From Methanobacteriota archaeon (GTDB lineage: Archaea; Halobacteriota; Methanomicrobia; Methanomicrobiales; Methanoculleaceae): DNA of 15,062 bases. Under the pieces are notes generated by a model. It had not been told where the DNA came from. It did not search any database and saw only the letters and a list, made by a program, of their open reading frames with translations. Shown here one piece after another: positions 1-7,142 of this stretch (position 1 is the stretch's first letter; each line of letters opens with the position of its first letter). The stretch covers positions 1 through 15,062 of the forward strand of contig JAEWMO010000058.1 of NCBI GenBank assembly GCA_023457135.1, read 5' to 3'. Made by a program: the position numbers and the translations under genes.

Positions 1-684
1 GCGGCCTTCGGGCAGGCCTTCTTCTCGCTCTCCGTGGGCATGGGGATCCTGCTCACCTTCGGGAGTTACCTCCGGGAAGAGAGCCTCTTCCGGAACTCTG
101 CCATCATCGCCGTCGCCGACACGCTGGTCGCGATCCTTGCCGGGCTCATGATCTTCCCCCTCGTCTTCACCTCGGGCCTCGACCCCGCATCCGGGGTGAA
201 CCTCGCGTTCGTCACCCTGCCCGCCGCTTTTGCGCAGTTCCGGTTCGGCATGCTGCTTGGAGCGCTCTTCTTCCTCATGCTCTTTGCCGCAGCCATCACC
301 TCCGCGGTCTCGATGCTTGAGGTCCCGGTGGCGGCGCTGATGGACTCCTACGCCTACCCGCGACGGGGTGCGACGCTTCTCGTCTTTGCCGCCATCATGC
401 TTCTCGGTCTCCCGTCCGCCCTCAGTTACACCGCCCTCGGGCTCGATACTTTCGGGATGCCGTTCCTCGACCTCGCCGACTATGCCTTCGGGACGGTCGG
501 CCTTATCACAGCGGCACTGATCATCGCCATCGTCGGCGGGTGGTTTATGAGCCGCACGCGGATCTGTGCGGAGATCGGCGGATGCGGGTGGCGACAGGGA
601 CTGTATATGACGCTCATCCGCTACGCCGTCCCGGCCGCCCTGGTGATCACGCTGGCAGGCAGTCTTTTCAGGGTTTCGGGGTGA
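1..684 (+). CDS. Sodium-dependent amino-acid-type symporter, NSS/SNF family (5' truncated)
   Basis: This is the C-terminal 227 residues of a neurotransmitter:sodium symporter family protein; the reading frame is open to the left edge, so the start lies outside. The first visible segment (AAFGQAFFSLSVGMG) matches the unwound TM6 region of LeuT-like carriers. The Thr-Ser pair encoded at 298-303 (ITSAVSML) sits where TM8 supplies the second sodium site. About six hydrophobic segments remain, consistent with TM6 to TM11, so the whole protein probably has 11 helices like many prokaryotic members rather than 12. Known members import amino acids or related compounds with sodium at the cytoplasmic membrane; the substrate cannot be told from this half. 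It converges on the peroxiredoxin gene with a 17-base gap. Confidence 0.88.
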   Translation, partial: AAFGQAFFSLSVGMGILLTFGSYLREESLFRNSAIIAVADTLVAILAGLMIFPLVFTSGLDPASGVNLAFVTLPAAFAQFRFGMLLGALFFLMLFAAAITSAVSMLEVPVAALMDSYAYPRRGATLLVFAAIMLLGLPSALSYTALGLDTFGMPFLDLADYAFGTVGLITAALIIAIVGGWFMSRTRICAEIGGCGWRQGLYMTLIRYAVPAALVITLAGSLFRVSG

Positions 685-701
685 ATGGGGCAGAGCAGAG
701 A

Positions 702-1196
702 TTACATTCTCGGCACCTGCTCCTCTTCCTGCCGGCTCTTCTCCTGTTCCCGGAGGACCTCCAGGACGTCCTGGAGATCAGGGGCCGTCGCCGTCGGATA
801 CTCCCTTGCAAAGATAACGTGCCCGAACTCGTCGATAACGACGTTCGCCCGCCGCGAGTAGCCCTTGACACCGTCAAAGACGCCGTACATCTGCGCCACA
901 TCGCCGTGCGGCCAGAAGTCTGCAAGGAGCAGAGTATCCTTCACGCCGAGGCTCTCGGCCCACGCCCGCTTGCAGGGAACGGAGTCCACGCTGATACCAA
1001 GGGCAACAGCGTTGAGGGAGGCTAACGCCTCCCGGTTCGTCTCGAGTGTTCTCATCTGTCTCGCGCAGACGCTGGTCCAGGCCAGCGGATGAAACGAGAG
1101 AATAACCCGTTTTCCCGAAAAACCAGATGCCCGGACACTCATCCCGTTCTGGTCGGGCAGCGTGAAGTCCGGGGCTCGTTCACCGATCTCGACCAT
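702..1196 (-). CDS. Peroxiredoxin (AhpC/TSA family)
   Basis: A 164-residue thioredoxin-fold peroxidase that would reduce peroxides in the cytoplasm. The start MVEIGERAPDF is typical of the family. The peroxidatic site is clear: Pro37, Thr41 and Cys44 in FHPLAWTSVC, with an Arg at 115/116 before the strand ANVVIDEFG as the likely catalytic arginine. The segment SVDSVPCKRAWAESLG holds a second Cys at 75, which could resolve the disulfide, although this is not the usual place in well-studied classes. The ATG at 1194-1196 is chosen because the family domain begins there and GGAG lies 8 bases upstream. The frame stays open much further upstream (to 1712), but that part is antisense to the CorC gene and unlike a peroxiredoxin. 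The tail (QEKSRQEEEQVPRM) is charged and likely disordered. Confidence 0.9.
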   Translation of the reverse strand: MVEIGERAPDFTLPDQNGMSVRASGFSGKRVILSFHPLAWTSVCARQMRTLETNREALASLNAVALGISVDSVPCKRAWAESLGVKDTLLLADFWPHGDVAQMYGVFDGVKGYSRRANVVIDEFGHVIFAREYPTATAPDLQDVLEVLREQEKSRQEEEQVPRM

Positions 1197-1218
1197 CGGG
1201 CATACTCCGCCCGGGCAC

Positions 1219-1230
1219 TCATAAACATAT
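1219..1230 (-). promoter_or_regulatory. TATA-like promoter element for the peroxiredoxin
   Basis: The minus strand reads ATATGTTTATGAG here. Placing transcription about 26 bases downstream gives a start close to 1197-1200, so the mRNA would have a very short or no leader before the ATG at 1196. This rests on composition and spacing only. Confidence 0.35.
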
Positions 1231-1344
1231 CCCACCGGGAGTGCGGGAAGAGGGGGCGCCGCCCCGCCCCCTGCAGGCATCGGATGCAGATTCCGCCGGG
1301 GCTCAAAGGACTTCGCCCATCTCCCGGCAGAAGAGTCCCGCAGG

Positions 1345-1353
1345 TTTAAGATA
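1345..1353 (+). promoter_or_regulatory. TATA-like promoter element for the CNNM/CorC gene
   Basis: TTTAAGATA lies in otherwise GC-rich DNA, centred about 26 bases before the start codon region. That spacing predicts a nearly leaderless message, yet GAAGG at 1363-1367 would also serve as a ribosome binding site 7 bases before the ATG at 1375. The two readings conflict, so the exact transcript start is open. Confidence 0.35.
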
Positions 1354-1374
1354 CCCGCCCACGAAGGTTGTGTG

Positions 1375-2688
1375 ATGCCACCGGCCACCGACATCCTGAT
1401 CATCGTCCTCCTGATCCTCGCAAACGGTTTCTTTTCGATGGCCGAGTTCGCAATAGTCTCCGCTAAAACGGCACGTCTCCAGAAGCGGGCGCTTGCCGGC
1501 GATGCCGGGGCCGCGGCCGCCCTCGAACTCGCCGGTGACCCGACGCAGTTCCTCTCGACGGTCCAGATCGGCATCACCGTCATCGGTATCCTGGCCGGAG
1601 CCTTCGGCGGGGCGACGCTCGCAGGACCGCTCGCGGAGATATTCGCCGGCATCCCCCTGATTGCCCCATACAGCGGCCCGCTTGCGGTCGCAACCGTCGT
1701 CGCCGCCATCACCTACCTGACGCTCGTCGTCGGGGAACTGGTGCCGAAGCGGGTAGCCATGAGCAACGCCGAGCGGATCGCGTCCCGGGTCGCCCGCCCG
1801 ATGCAGCTCCTCTCTGCGACCGTCACACCCCTTGTCCGGCTGCTGAGCATCTCGACGGAGGCGGTCCTCAGGGTGCTCGGGGTGCGAAAGCCGGCAGGGC
1901 CCGAGGTCACCGAGGAGGACATCCGGGTCCTCATCGGGCAGGCCACCCGGGAGGGTATCTTTCACGAGGCCGAACAGGATATGGTCGAGAGCGTCTTCCG
2001 CCTCGGCGACCGGCGGGTCAGCGTGCTGATGACTCCGCGGCCTGACATCGTGGCCGTGGATGTGGAGGACCCCGACGCTGAGAACTGGCAGAAGATGATC
2101 GAATCCGGGCATGTCTACTTCCCCGTCTATCGCGAGCACCTGGACAACCTCCTCGGCATCGTCTCGGTCCGCAATCTCTGGGCGCGGATGATCTCGGGCG
2201 AGCCCCCGGATATCTCAAAAACCCTCACACCCGCCCTCTTCGTGCCGGAGAGTGCCCCCGCACTCTCGGTCCTCGACGAGTTCAAGACCTCCGGGGCGCG
2301 GCTCGCCCTCGTCACAGACGAGTACGGGAGCATCCAGGGGCTGGTCACCATCCACGACATCATGGAGTCGATCGTCGGCGGCATCCCTTCGGCCGGGCAC
2401 CCGCCCGAGGGTGCGGCGATCCATCGCGAAGACGGGTCGTGGCTTCTCGACGGGATGCTCCCGATCGACGAGTTCCACGACCTCATCGATGCAGGCACCC
2501 TGCCCGGCGAAGGGCGCGGATACTACCAGACGCTCGGCGGGTTCGTGATGATGTATCTCGAGCGGACCCCCCGCACCGGGGACCGGTTCGTCTGGGACAA
2601 ACTCCGGTTTGAGGTTCTCGATATGGACGGGTACCGGGTCGACAAGGTGCTGGTCACGCCGGTGCCCGGCCGGACAGAAAAAGAGTGA
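1375..2688 (+). CDS. CNNM/CorC-family membrane protein with CBS pair (UPF0053, 'hemolysin C' type)
   Basis: A 437-residue integral membrane protein of the DUF21-CBS-CorC_C architecture. Residues 1-165 carry the DUF21 transmembrane domain, with hydrophobic spans near 5-28, 62-90, 98-122 and 143-165 and the family signatures NGFFSMAEFAIVSA and VGELVPKRVAMSNAERIA. Two CBS domains follow at about 212-335 (VLMTPRPDIVAVD, then ALVTDEYGSIQGLVTIHDIME), then a CorC_C domain at about 345-432. Characterised relatives export magnesium or cobalt and sense nucleotides through the CBS pair; the older name hemolysin should not be taken as a toxin call. ATG 1375 is preferred over the GTG directly before it because GAAGG sits 7 bases upstream. 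Its TGA abuts the opposing FKBP stop codon with no gap. Confidence 0.92.
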   Translation: MPPATDILIIVLLILANGFFSMAEFAIVSAKTARLQKRALAGDAGAAAALELAGDPTQFLSTVQIGITVIGILAGAFGGATLAGPLAEIFAGIPLIAPYSGPLAVATVVAAITYLTLVVGELVPKRVAMSNAERIASRVARPMQLLSATVTPLVRLLSISTEAVLRVLGVRKPAGPEVTEEDIRVLIGQATREGIFHEAEQDMVESVFRLGDRRVSVLMTPRPDIVAVDVEDPDAENWQKMIESGHVYFPVYREHLDNLLGIVSVRNLWARMISGEPPDISKTLTPALFVPESAPALSVLDEFKTSGARLALVTDEYGSIQGLVTIHDIMESIVGGIPSAGHPPEGAAIHREDGSWLLDGMLPIDEFHDLIDAGTLPGEGRGYYQTLGGFVMMYLERTPRTGDRFVWDKLRFEVLDMDGYRVDKVLVTPVPGRTEKE

Positions 2689-3207
2689 TCACTCCTCGAT
2701 CTCAACGAGGGTGACGGTGAACGTGAGGTCTTCACCGGCGAGGCGATGGTTCATATCGATCGTGATTGTGTCGGCCGATATGCCGGTGACCGTCGCGGGC
2801 ATCATCCGCCCGTCCGCCAGGGTCATCCAGACCTGCTGCCCGACCGTCAGGTTCCCGGCATCGGGAACCTCATCGATATCGACGGCAACGACCAGATCCT
2901 CCCGGTGCGCCCCGTAGGCCTGGTCGACGGGGATATGGAGGGTCTTTTTCTCCCCGACACGCATCCCGACGACGCCCGCGTCGAACCCGGGGATCACCGC
3001 GCCGGTGCCGACGGTAAACCTGAGCGGCTCGCCCCCCGTAGAACTGTCAAAGACCGTCCCGTTTGCGAGGGTGCCGGTATAGTGGACCCTCACCGTATCC
3101 CCGGTCTTCACAGCTGCGCCACTGTCGGTCCCGGTGCAGCCCGCACCAAGGATGAGCGCGGCGAGGAGACCCGCGAGCAGGATCCCATACGCATGCACTC
3201 CCCTCAT
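2689..3207 (-). CDS. FKBP-type prolyl isomerase lipoprotein (SlyD-like, with insert-in-flap)
   Basis: A 172-residue peptidyl-prolyl cis-trans isomerase. Residues 1-23 form a lipoprotein signal peptide ending in a lipobox (LGAG before Cys24), so the enzyme is probably anchored on the outer face of the membrane. The FKBP fold follows: VRVHYTGTLANGTVFDSS (39-56), PLRFTVGTGAVIPGFDAGV (61-79) and MRVGEKKTLHIPVDQAYGAH (82-101). The inserted chaperone domain is at about 105-150, and MNHRLAGEDLTFTV (152-165) closes the fold, which is the SlyD/long archaeal FKBP layout. The ATG at 3205-3207 overlaps the TGA of the upstream TPR gene (ATGA), showing an operon and probable translational coupling. An in-frame extension to 3300 is rejected because it lacks a signal peptide start and lies inside the TPR gene. 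Confidence 0.92.
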   Translation of the reverse strand: MRGVHAYGILLAGLLAALILGAGCTGTDSGAAVKTGDTVRVHYTGTLANGTVFDSSTGGEPLRFTVGTGAVIPGFDAGVVGMRVGEKKTLHIPVDQAYGAHREDLVVAVDIDEVPDAGNLTVGQQVWMTLADGRMMPATVTGISADTITIDMNHRLAGEDLTFTVTLVEIEE

Positions 3208-6200
3208 GCTTCTCCCTCGCTGTCGAGAGCCTTCCTGAAGCACTCCACCGCATCGGCAAACCGCCCCTGCCGGTCGAGCGCCCTCCCTTTCAGGTACCAT
3301 GCCCGGGCATGGCGGGGCTCCGCCTCCAGGACCTTCTCGAAACAGGCGGCCGCCTCTCCGTGTTTGCCCAGATGGCCGAGGGCGATCCCCTTGCAGAGCC
3401 AGGCATGGGCGTCGCCGTCGCCGAGGCTGATTGCCGTATCGAACGCTTTGACGGCGTCGGCATGCCGGCCGAGCGTATCCATGAGCACCCCGGACGCGCT
3501 CCAGATGGCCGCGTTCTTCGGATCGACCTGCAATGCCTTCTCGTAACTGGCCACGGCATCGCTGTACCGGCCGGCCTTCTCGAGCACCGCCCCTCGCGTG
3601 AAGAGTGCAGCGGGATTCTCGGCCTGGAGGACGATGATCTTGTCGATCGACCGGATCGCCTCATCGTAACGGCCGAGGTGGATGAGGGCCGACGACTGGG
3701 CGTGCAGGGTCTCGATACTGGTCGGCTCCCGGTCCAGCACCTGCGTATAGGCGGCAAGGGCATCCTCGTACCTGCCGGCCTTCTCGTGCGCCTCCCCGAG
3801 CCGCCGCAGGGTGAGGGTATCGGCCGGGTCGGCCTCGATCACCTTCGTAAAGCAACTCACCGCGTCGGCGTAACGGCCGAGCCACATGAAGATCTCCCCG
3901 CGGCGCTGCCAGGCCGCCCGGCTCTCGGGGCTGGCCTCGATGATGCCGTTGGAGCACTCCAGCGCCTCCTCGTACCGGCCCATGTGCAGGAGAGCGCTCT
4001 CGAGGGTATACCATGCCTCGACGTCACGCTCATCGCGCTCCAGCACCAGCGCATACTGCCGGATAGCATCGCTGAACTTCCCGTCCCGCTCAAGCGCCTT
4101 CCCGAACGCCATCCGCGCATCGCGGTCGCCGGGCGAGATCTCCAGGTAGCGTTCGTATGCCTCCGTCGCCTCGGCATGCCGGCCGACGGCCTCCAGCATA
4201 TCCGCCCGGATCTTCGCTACCCGCGCATTCGAGGCGTCGGAGGCGAGCACCCGGTCGCAGCACTCGATCGCCTCCTGGTGCCTGCCTAGACGCGCGAGGG
4301 AGACAGCGAGCGCAAACCAGGCGCCGGTGTCATCCGGCCGTCCGTCGGTCACCCTCGTGTAGCACTCCGCCGCGTCTGCGTACTGCCCCATCCGCTCGAG
4401 AGCCCGGCCCCGGTTATACCATGCAAAGAGGTCGTCCGGGCTGGTCTCGATGGCCTTTCCGAACCGTTCGGCAGCCTCCTCGTACCGGCCGAGGGTGGCG
4501 AGGGCGACACCGAGGTTCAGCAGGTTGCCTCCGGTCTCCGGATCGGCTGCGAGGAGGGTCTCATAGCATCCGGCCGCTTCGGCATAGTGCCCGACGGCCT
4601 CGAGGATCCGCGCCTTCCGCGCAAGCGTCCCGGTCTCCCCCGGACTCGCCCGCATCGCCCGGTCGACGGAGTCGAGGGCCTCCGCGTAGCGCCCGAGACG
4701 TTCGAGCGCCGCACTCCTGCCGAGCAGGGAGACCCGGTCGGCAGGATTGCCCTGGAGCGCCCGGTCGAAACAGGCAAGGGCTTCCTCGTACTGCCCGAGG
4801 TGCATCAGCGCGTCTCCCCTGCTCTTCTCGGCGGCCGTGTCTCCGGGGCTGGCCTGCAGGAGGGAAGCAAACGCCCCCGCCGCATCCGCGTACCGGGAGA
4901 GGTGCATCAGGGCATCGGCCTTCGCCCGCAGGAGATGGAGGTCGGCCTCGCCGCCGGCCGAGACCTGTTCGAGATGCGCCAGAGCGTCGTCGTACCTGCC
5001 GCGGTTCATGAGGACGTCGGCCTTCATCAGGCGGGCGACGGCATTGTGCGGCTCCTTCCCGAGGACCGCATCAAGGCACCGGTCCGCCTCGTCGTACCTG
5101 CCGAGATGGATGAGTGCGGTGGCGCTCTGCTGCAGCGTGAGGATGTTTGCGGGCTCGGCCTCGAGCACCTGCCTGAAGTTCTCCTGTGCCTCCGCGTAGC
5201 GGCCGAGGAAGAGCAGAGCGGTCCCCCGGCAGTTCAGGATGGTCTCGGTTCTGGTATCGAGGCTGATCGGTTTCTGCTTCTGGAGAGCAACTGCCTCGTC
5301 CCTCTCAAAGAGCGCAAGGTCAGCGCCGCTCCCTATCCATTTCATCCCGCCCGCCGCGTGGCTCTCCAGCACCCGGTCGAACGACTGGACCGCCTCTGCG
5401 TAGCGGCCGAGGCGGAAGAGCGCCATGCCGCGGGCATACCAGGTATCGATCCGACCCTGGTCGTGCTTCAAGACGTGATCGAAGCTCTTCACCGCCCGGT
5501 CGTACCGGCCGAGGGTATCGTAGACCAGGCCCATGGAGTAGCGCACCGGGATATGGTCGGGGTCGGTGATGGCGACCTTCTCGAAGCACTCCAGCGCCTC
5601 TTTGTAGTTGCCTGCCCGGAGAAGGAGCGAACCGCGGTGGTACCAGACGGGAGCGTTCCCGGGATCGGCGGCGGCAACCGTCGCGTAACAGCCGGCGGCG
5701 TCCTGGAACCGGCCCATGTGCTCGAAGGCCCTGGCTTTCCCGTAAAGCGCGTCGGGGTTGCGGGGATCCTTCTCGAGCACCCGGTCGAACGCACCGATGG
5801 CACCGGGCAGGTCTCCCAGGTTCAGGAGGGCGGTCCCTCTTCGTGCGAGCAGGACGGTGCTGCCGGGTTTCGTCCGGAGGATTCGCTCAAAACTGGCCGC
5901 TGCTTCCCGGAAGTTGCCGGTCCGCTCGAACATCTTCCCGAGCCTCTCACGGAGGACAATATCCTCCGGGTTTGCGTCAAGCGCACGGGCGTAGGCCTCC
6001 GCCGCGTCGGCGTAGCGGCCGAGCCGTTCGAGCATCTCCCCCTGCCAGTACAGGGCGTCCGTATCTGCGGGTTTTGCCCCGGCAAGCTTCGCGAAACACC
6101 CGGCCGCTTCTTCGTATTCGCCGGCCCTTGCAAGGACATGCCCCAGGGTCTGCAAGGTCCCGATATCGCCGGGAGAGGACTCAAGCGCCTTCCTCAGCCA

Positions 6201-6407
6201 CGTTGCGGCTTCGGTGTCCCTGCCGAGACAGGCAAGCGCCTGGCCCATGGAGAGCCGGACCTGGCCGTTCTCCGGCTCGATCTTGAGCGCCTTCTCAAAA
6301 CTCTTTACCGCTTCGTTGTAGTTCCCGGCCTCAAACTGGGAGAGCCCCTGTTTTATGGAGGGATTCGCGTTCTTTCCCTGACCCAGGATATTACCGAAGA
6401 AATCCAT
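3204..6407 (-). CDS. Giant tetratricopeptide repeat (TPR) protein, 31 units
   Basis: A 1067-residue protein made almost wholly of TPRs. After a 15-residue head (MDFFGNILGQGKNAN), the rest divides into 30 blocks of exactly 34 residues plus a last block of 32, with no linkers. The usual consensus recurs (W/L-x-x-G-x-AL-x-x-LGRY-x-EA-x-x-x-F-x-x-L-x-x-x-P). Block 11 (residues 356-389, bases 5241-5342) is degenerate and lacks the LGRY signature but keeps Trp, Gly and Leu positions and the exact length. No signal peptide, membrane span or catalytic domain is visible, so a cytoplasmic scaffold or adaptor forming a superhelix of about four turns is inferred. ATG 6405-6407 is supported by GAGGGTG just upstream. 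The next gene, an FKBP lipoprotein, overlaps its stop codon. Partners are unknown. Confidence 0.93.
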   Translation of the reverse strand: MDFFGNILGQGKNANPSIKQGLSQFEAGNYNEAVKSFEKALKIEPENGQVRLSMGQALACLGRDTEAATWLRKALESSPGDIGTLQTLGHVLARAGEYEEAAGCFAKLAGAKPADTDALYWQGEMLERLGRYADAAEAYARALDANPEDIVLRERLGKMFERTGNFREAAASFERILRTKPGSTVLLARRGTALLNLGDLPGAIGAFDRVLEKDPRNPDALYGKARAFEHMGRFQDAAGCYATVAAADPGNAPVWYHRGSLLLRAGNYKEALECFEKVAITDPDHIPVRYSMGLVYDTLGRYDRAVKSFDHVLKHDQGRIDTWYARGMALFRLGRYAEAVQSFDRVLESHAAGGMKWIGSGADLALFERDEAVALQKQKPISLDTRTETILNCRGTALLFLGRYAEAQENFRQVLEAEPANILTLQQSATALIHLGRYDEADRCLDAVLGKEPHNAVARLMKADVLMNRGRYDDALAHLEQVSAGGEADLHLLRAKADALMHLSRYADAAGAFASLLQASPGDTAAEKSRGDALMHLGQYEEALACFDRALQGNPADRVSLLGRSAALERLGRYAEALDSVDRAMRASPGETGTLARKARILEAVGHYAEAAGCYETLLAADPETGGNLLNLGVALATLGRYEEAAERFGKAIETSPDDLFAWYNRGRALERMGQYADAAECYTRVTDGRPDDTGAWFALAVSLARLGRHQEAIECCDRVLASDASNARVAKIRADMLEAVGRHAEATEAYERYLEISPGDRDARMAFGKALERDGKFSDAIRQYALVLERDERDVEAWYTLESALLHMGRYEEALECSNGIIEASPESRAAWQRRGEIFMWLGRYADAVSCFTKVIEADPADTLTLRRLGEAHEKAGRYEDALAAYTQVLDREPTSIETLHAQSSALIHLGRYDEAIRSIDKIIVLQAENPAALFTRGAVLEKAGRYSDAVASYEKALQVDPKNAAIWSASGVLMDTLGRHADAVKAFDTAISLGDGDAHAWLCKGIALGHLGKHGEAAACFEKVLEAEPRHARAWYLKGRALDRQGRFADAVECFRKALDSEGEA

Positions 6408-6430
6408 CTGACACCCTCTGCCGTTTCACG

Positions 6431-6450
6431 CTTTATACGGTCGTATTTAC
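6431..6450 (-). promoter_or_regulatory. TATA-like promoter region for the TPR-FKBP operon
   Basis: The minus strand holds GTAAATACGA followed by TATAAAG in this stretch. Either could be the TATA box: the first predicts a start near 6419 with a short leader containing the GAGGGTG ribosome site, the second a start at about 6408. The first fits the ribosome binding site better. Confidence 0.4.
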
Positions 6451-6613
6451 CGTTCCATTCACTCTCGCAGCACGTTCATGTTGCGGGTCGCCGTTTTTTC
6501 TCTAAGGATAGTGCGTTCGCCACTATTTGATAAGACCGGTTTGTTGCACGGCTCGGACTGCCGCAGAATATACTTCAACGAAAAAGGTCATGACGCCGGC
6601 GGCGGACGATGCT

Positions 6614-6652
6614 TATAGAAAACCGGAGGGGAGATCGGTCGAGTTCTCCGGT
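6614..6652 (-). terminator. Candidate terminator downstream of the rubredoxin gene
   Basis: On the minus strand, ACCGGAG and CTCCGGT (6646-6652 and 6622-6628) form a perfect 7-base-pair stem around a 17-base loop, followed directly by TTTTCTATAA. It begins 8 bases after the rubredoxin stop codon. The loop is long, so the T-run may matter more than the stem. Confidence 0.4.
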
Positions 6653-6659
6653 CCCCGGT

Positions 6660-7046
6660 TCAGACGTCCAGGATGGGATCGAACTGCGACTTGCCGACCG
6701 GTCCGTGGAAACTCGTGATCTGCGGATCCATGCCGCAGACGGGACAGGTATAGTCCTCCGGCAGATCTTCGAACGCGGTGCCTTTCGGGTGACCCCTCAT
6801 CGGTTCGCCCCGGTTTTTGTCGTACACGTAGCCGCAGATCTTGCAGACGTACTTCGTCGGTTCCCAGGGCTCGAACCCCCAGGCCCCTATAGGCCCTTTG
6901 CCGGTCGCACCGCAGACAGGACAGATATAGTCACCCGGCAGGTCTTCAAACGCAGTGCCCGCGGGGATGCCGTGATGCGGTTCTCCCCGTAGCGGGGAAT
7001 AGATGTAGTTGCAGTACTTGCACCGGTATCGCTTCACTTTCTCCAT
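6660..7046 (-). CDS. Two-domain rubredoxin
   Basis: A 128-residue protein with two complete rubredoxin domains. The first binds iron through Cys9, Cys12, Cys42 and Cys45 (RCKYCNYIY and YICPVCGA). The second uses Cys68, Cys71, Cys101 and Cys104 (VCKICGYVY and YTCPVCGM). The 30-residue gap between Cys pairs equals that of single-domain rubredoxins, and each domain keeps the G-T-A-F-E-D-L-P segment. A 20-residue linker rich in Gly, Trp and Pro joins them. Rubredoxins are one-electron carriers; in anaerobes they often feed oxygen- or peroxide-reducing enzymes. No such partner is adjacent, although a peroxiredoxin is encoded 5.5 kb away. ATG 7044-7046 is chosen because GGAG lies about 10 bases upstream; a GTG three codons earlier is possible but sits too close to that site. 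Confidence 0.93.
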   Translation of the reverse strand: MEKVKRYRCKYCNYIYSPLRGEPHHGIPAGTAFEDLPGDYICPVCGATGKGPIGAWGFEPWEPTKYVCKICGYVYDKNRGEPMRGHPKGTAFEDLPEDYTCPVCGMDPQITSFHGPVGKSQFDPILDV

Positions 7047-7142
7047 GCCGAACACACTCCCTCAGGGATAGAGTGCAGAGAGGCCGTTCCACCTGATAAG
7101 GTTTCGTGTGATCCGGCGCCGGTCTCCCGGGCGGCGGAGGAG

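Noticed and set aside
1197..1712. N-terminal extension of the peroxiredoxin
   Set aside because: It would be antisense to the CorC gene and is Ala/Pro/Arg-rich noise. The family domain and ribosome site fit the ATG at 1196.
1303..2139. 278-codon minus-strand frame opposite the CorC-family gene
   Set aside because: It has biased, low-complexity composition and no recognisable domain; the plus-strand gene is well supported.
1375..2688. Possible hemolysin toxin
   Set aside because: The hemolysin label in this family is historical. The domain layout is that of CNNM/CorC ion transport proteins.
3208..3300. N-terminal extension of the FKBP gene
   Set aside because: It would bury the lipoprotein signal peptide and overlaps the TPR coding region in another frame. 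The ATGA overlap is the natural start.
3309..4289. Another long plus-strand frame opposite the TPR gene
   Set aside because: Same cause; its repeats mirror the 102-base TPR periodicity on the other strand.
3204..6407. 102-base tandem periodicity as a possible DNA repeat array or CRISPR-like element
   Set aside because: The periodicity comes from protein repeats whose codons vary freely. There are no identical repeats separated by unique spacers.
4587..6530. Long open frame of 647 codons on the plus strand opposite the TPR gene
   Set aside because: It is a by-product of the high GC content and the repetitive TPR codons. The opposite strand has a clear 31-unit TPR protein, and this frame shows no family features.
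6527..6718. Small plus-strand frame between the TPR and rubredoxin genes
   Set aside because: It overlaps the rubredoxin 3' end in antisense, has Arg/Pro-rich shadow-like composition, and lacks a convincing promoter with matching spacing.
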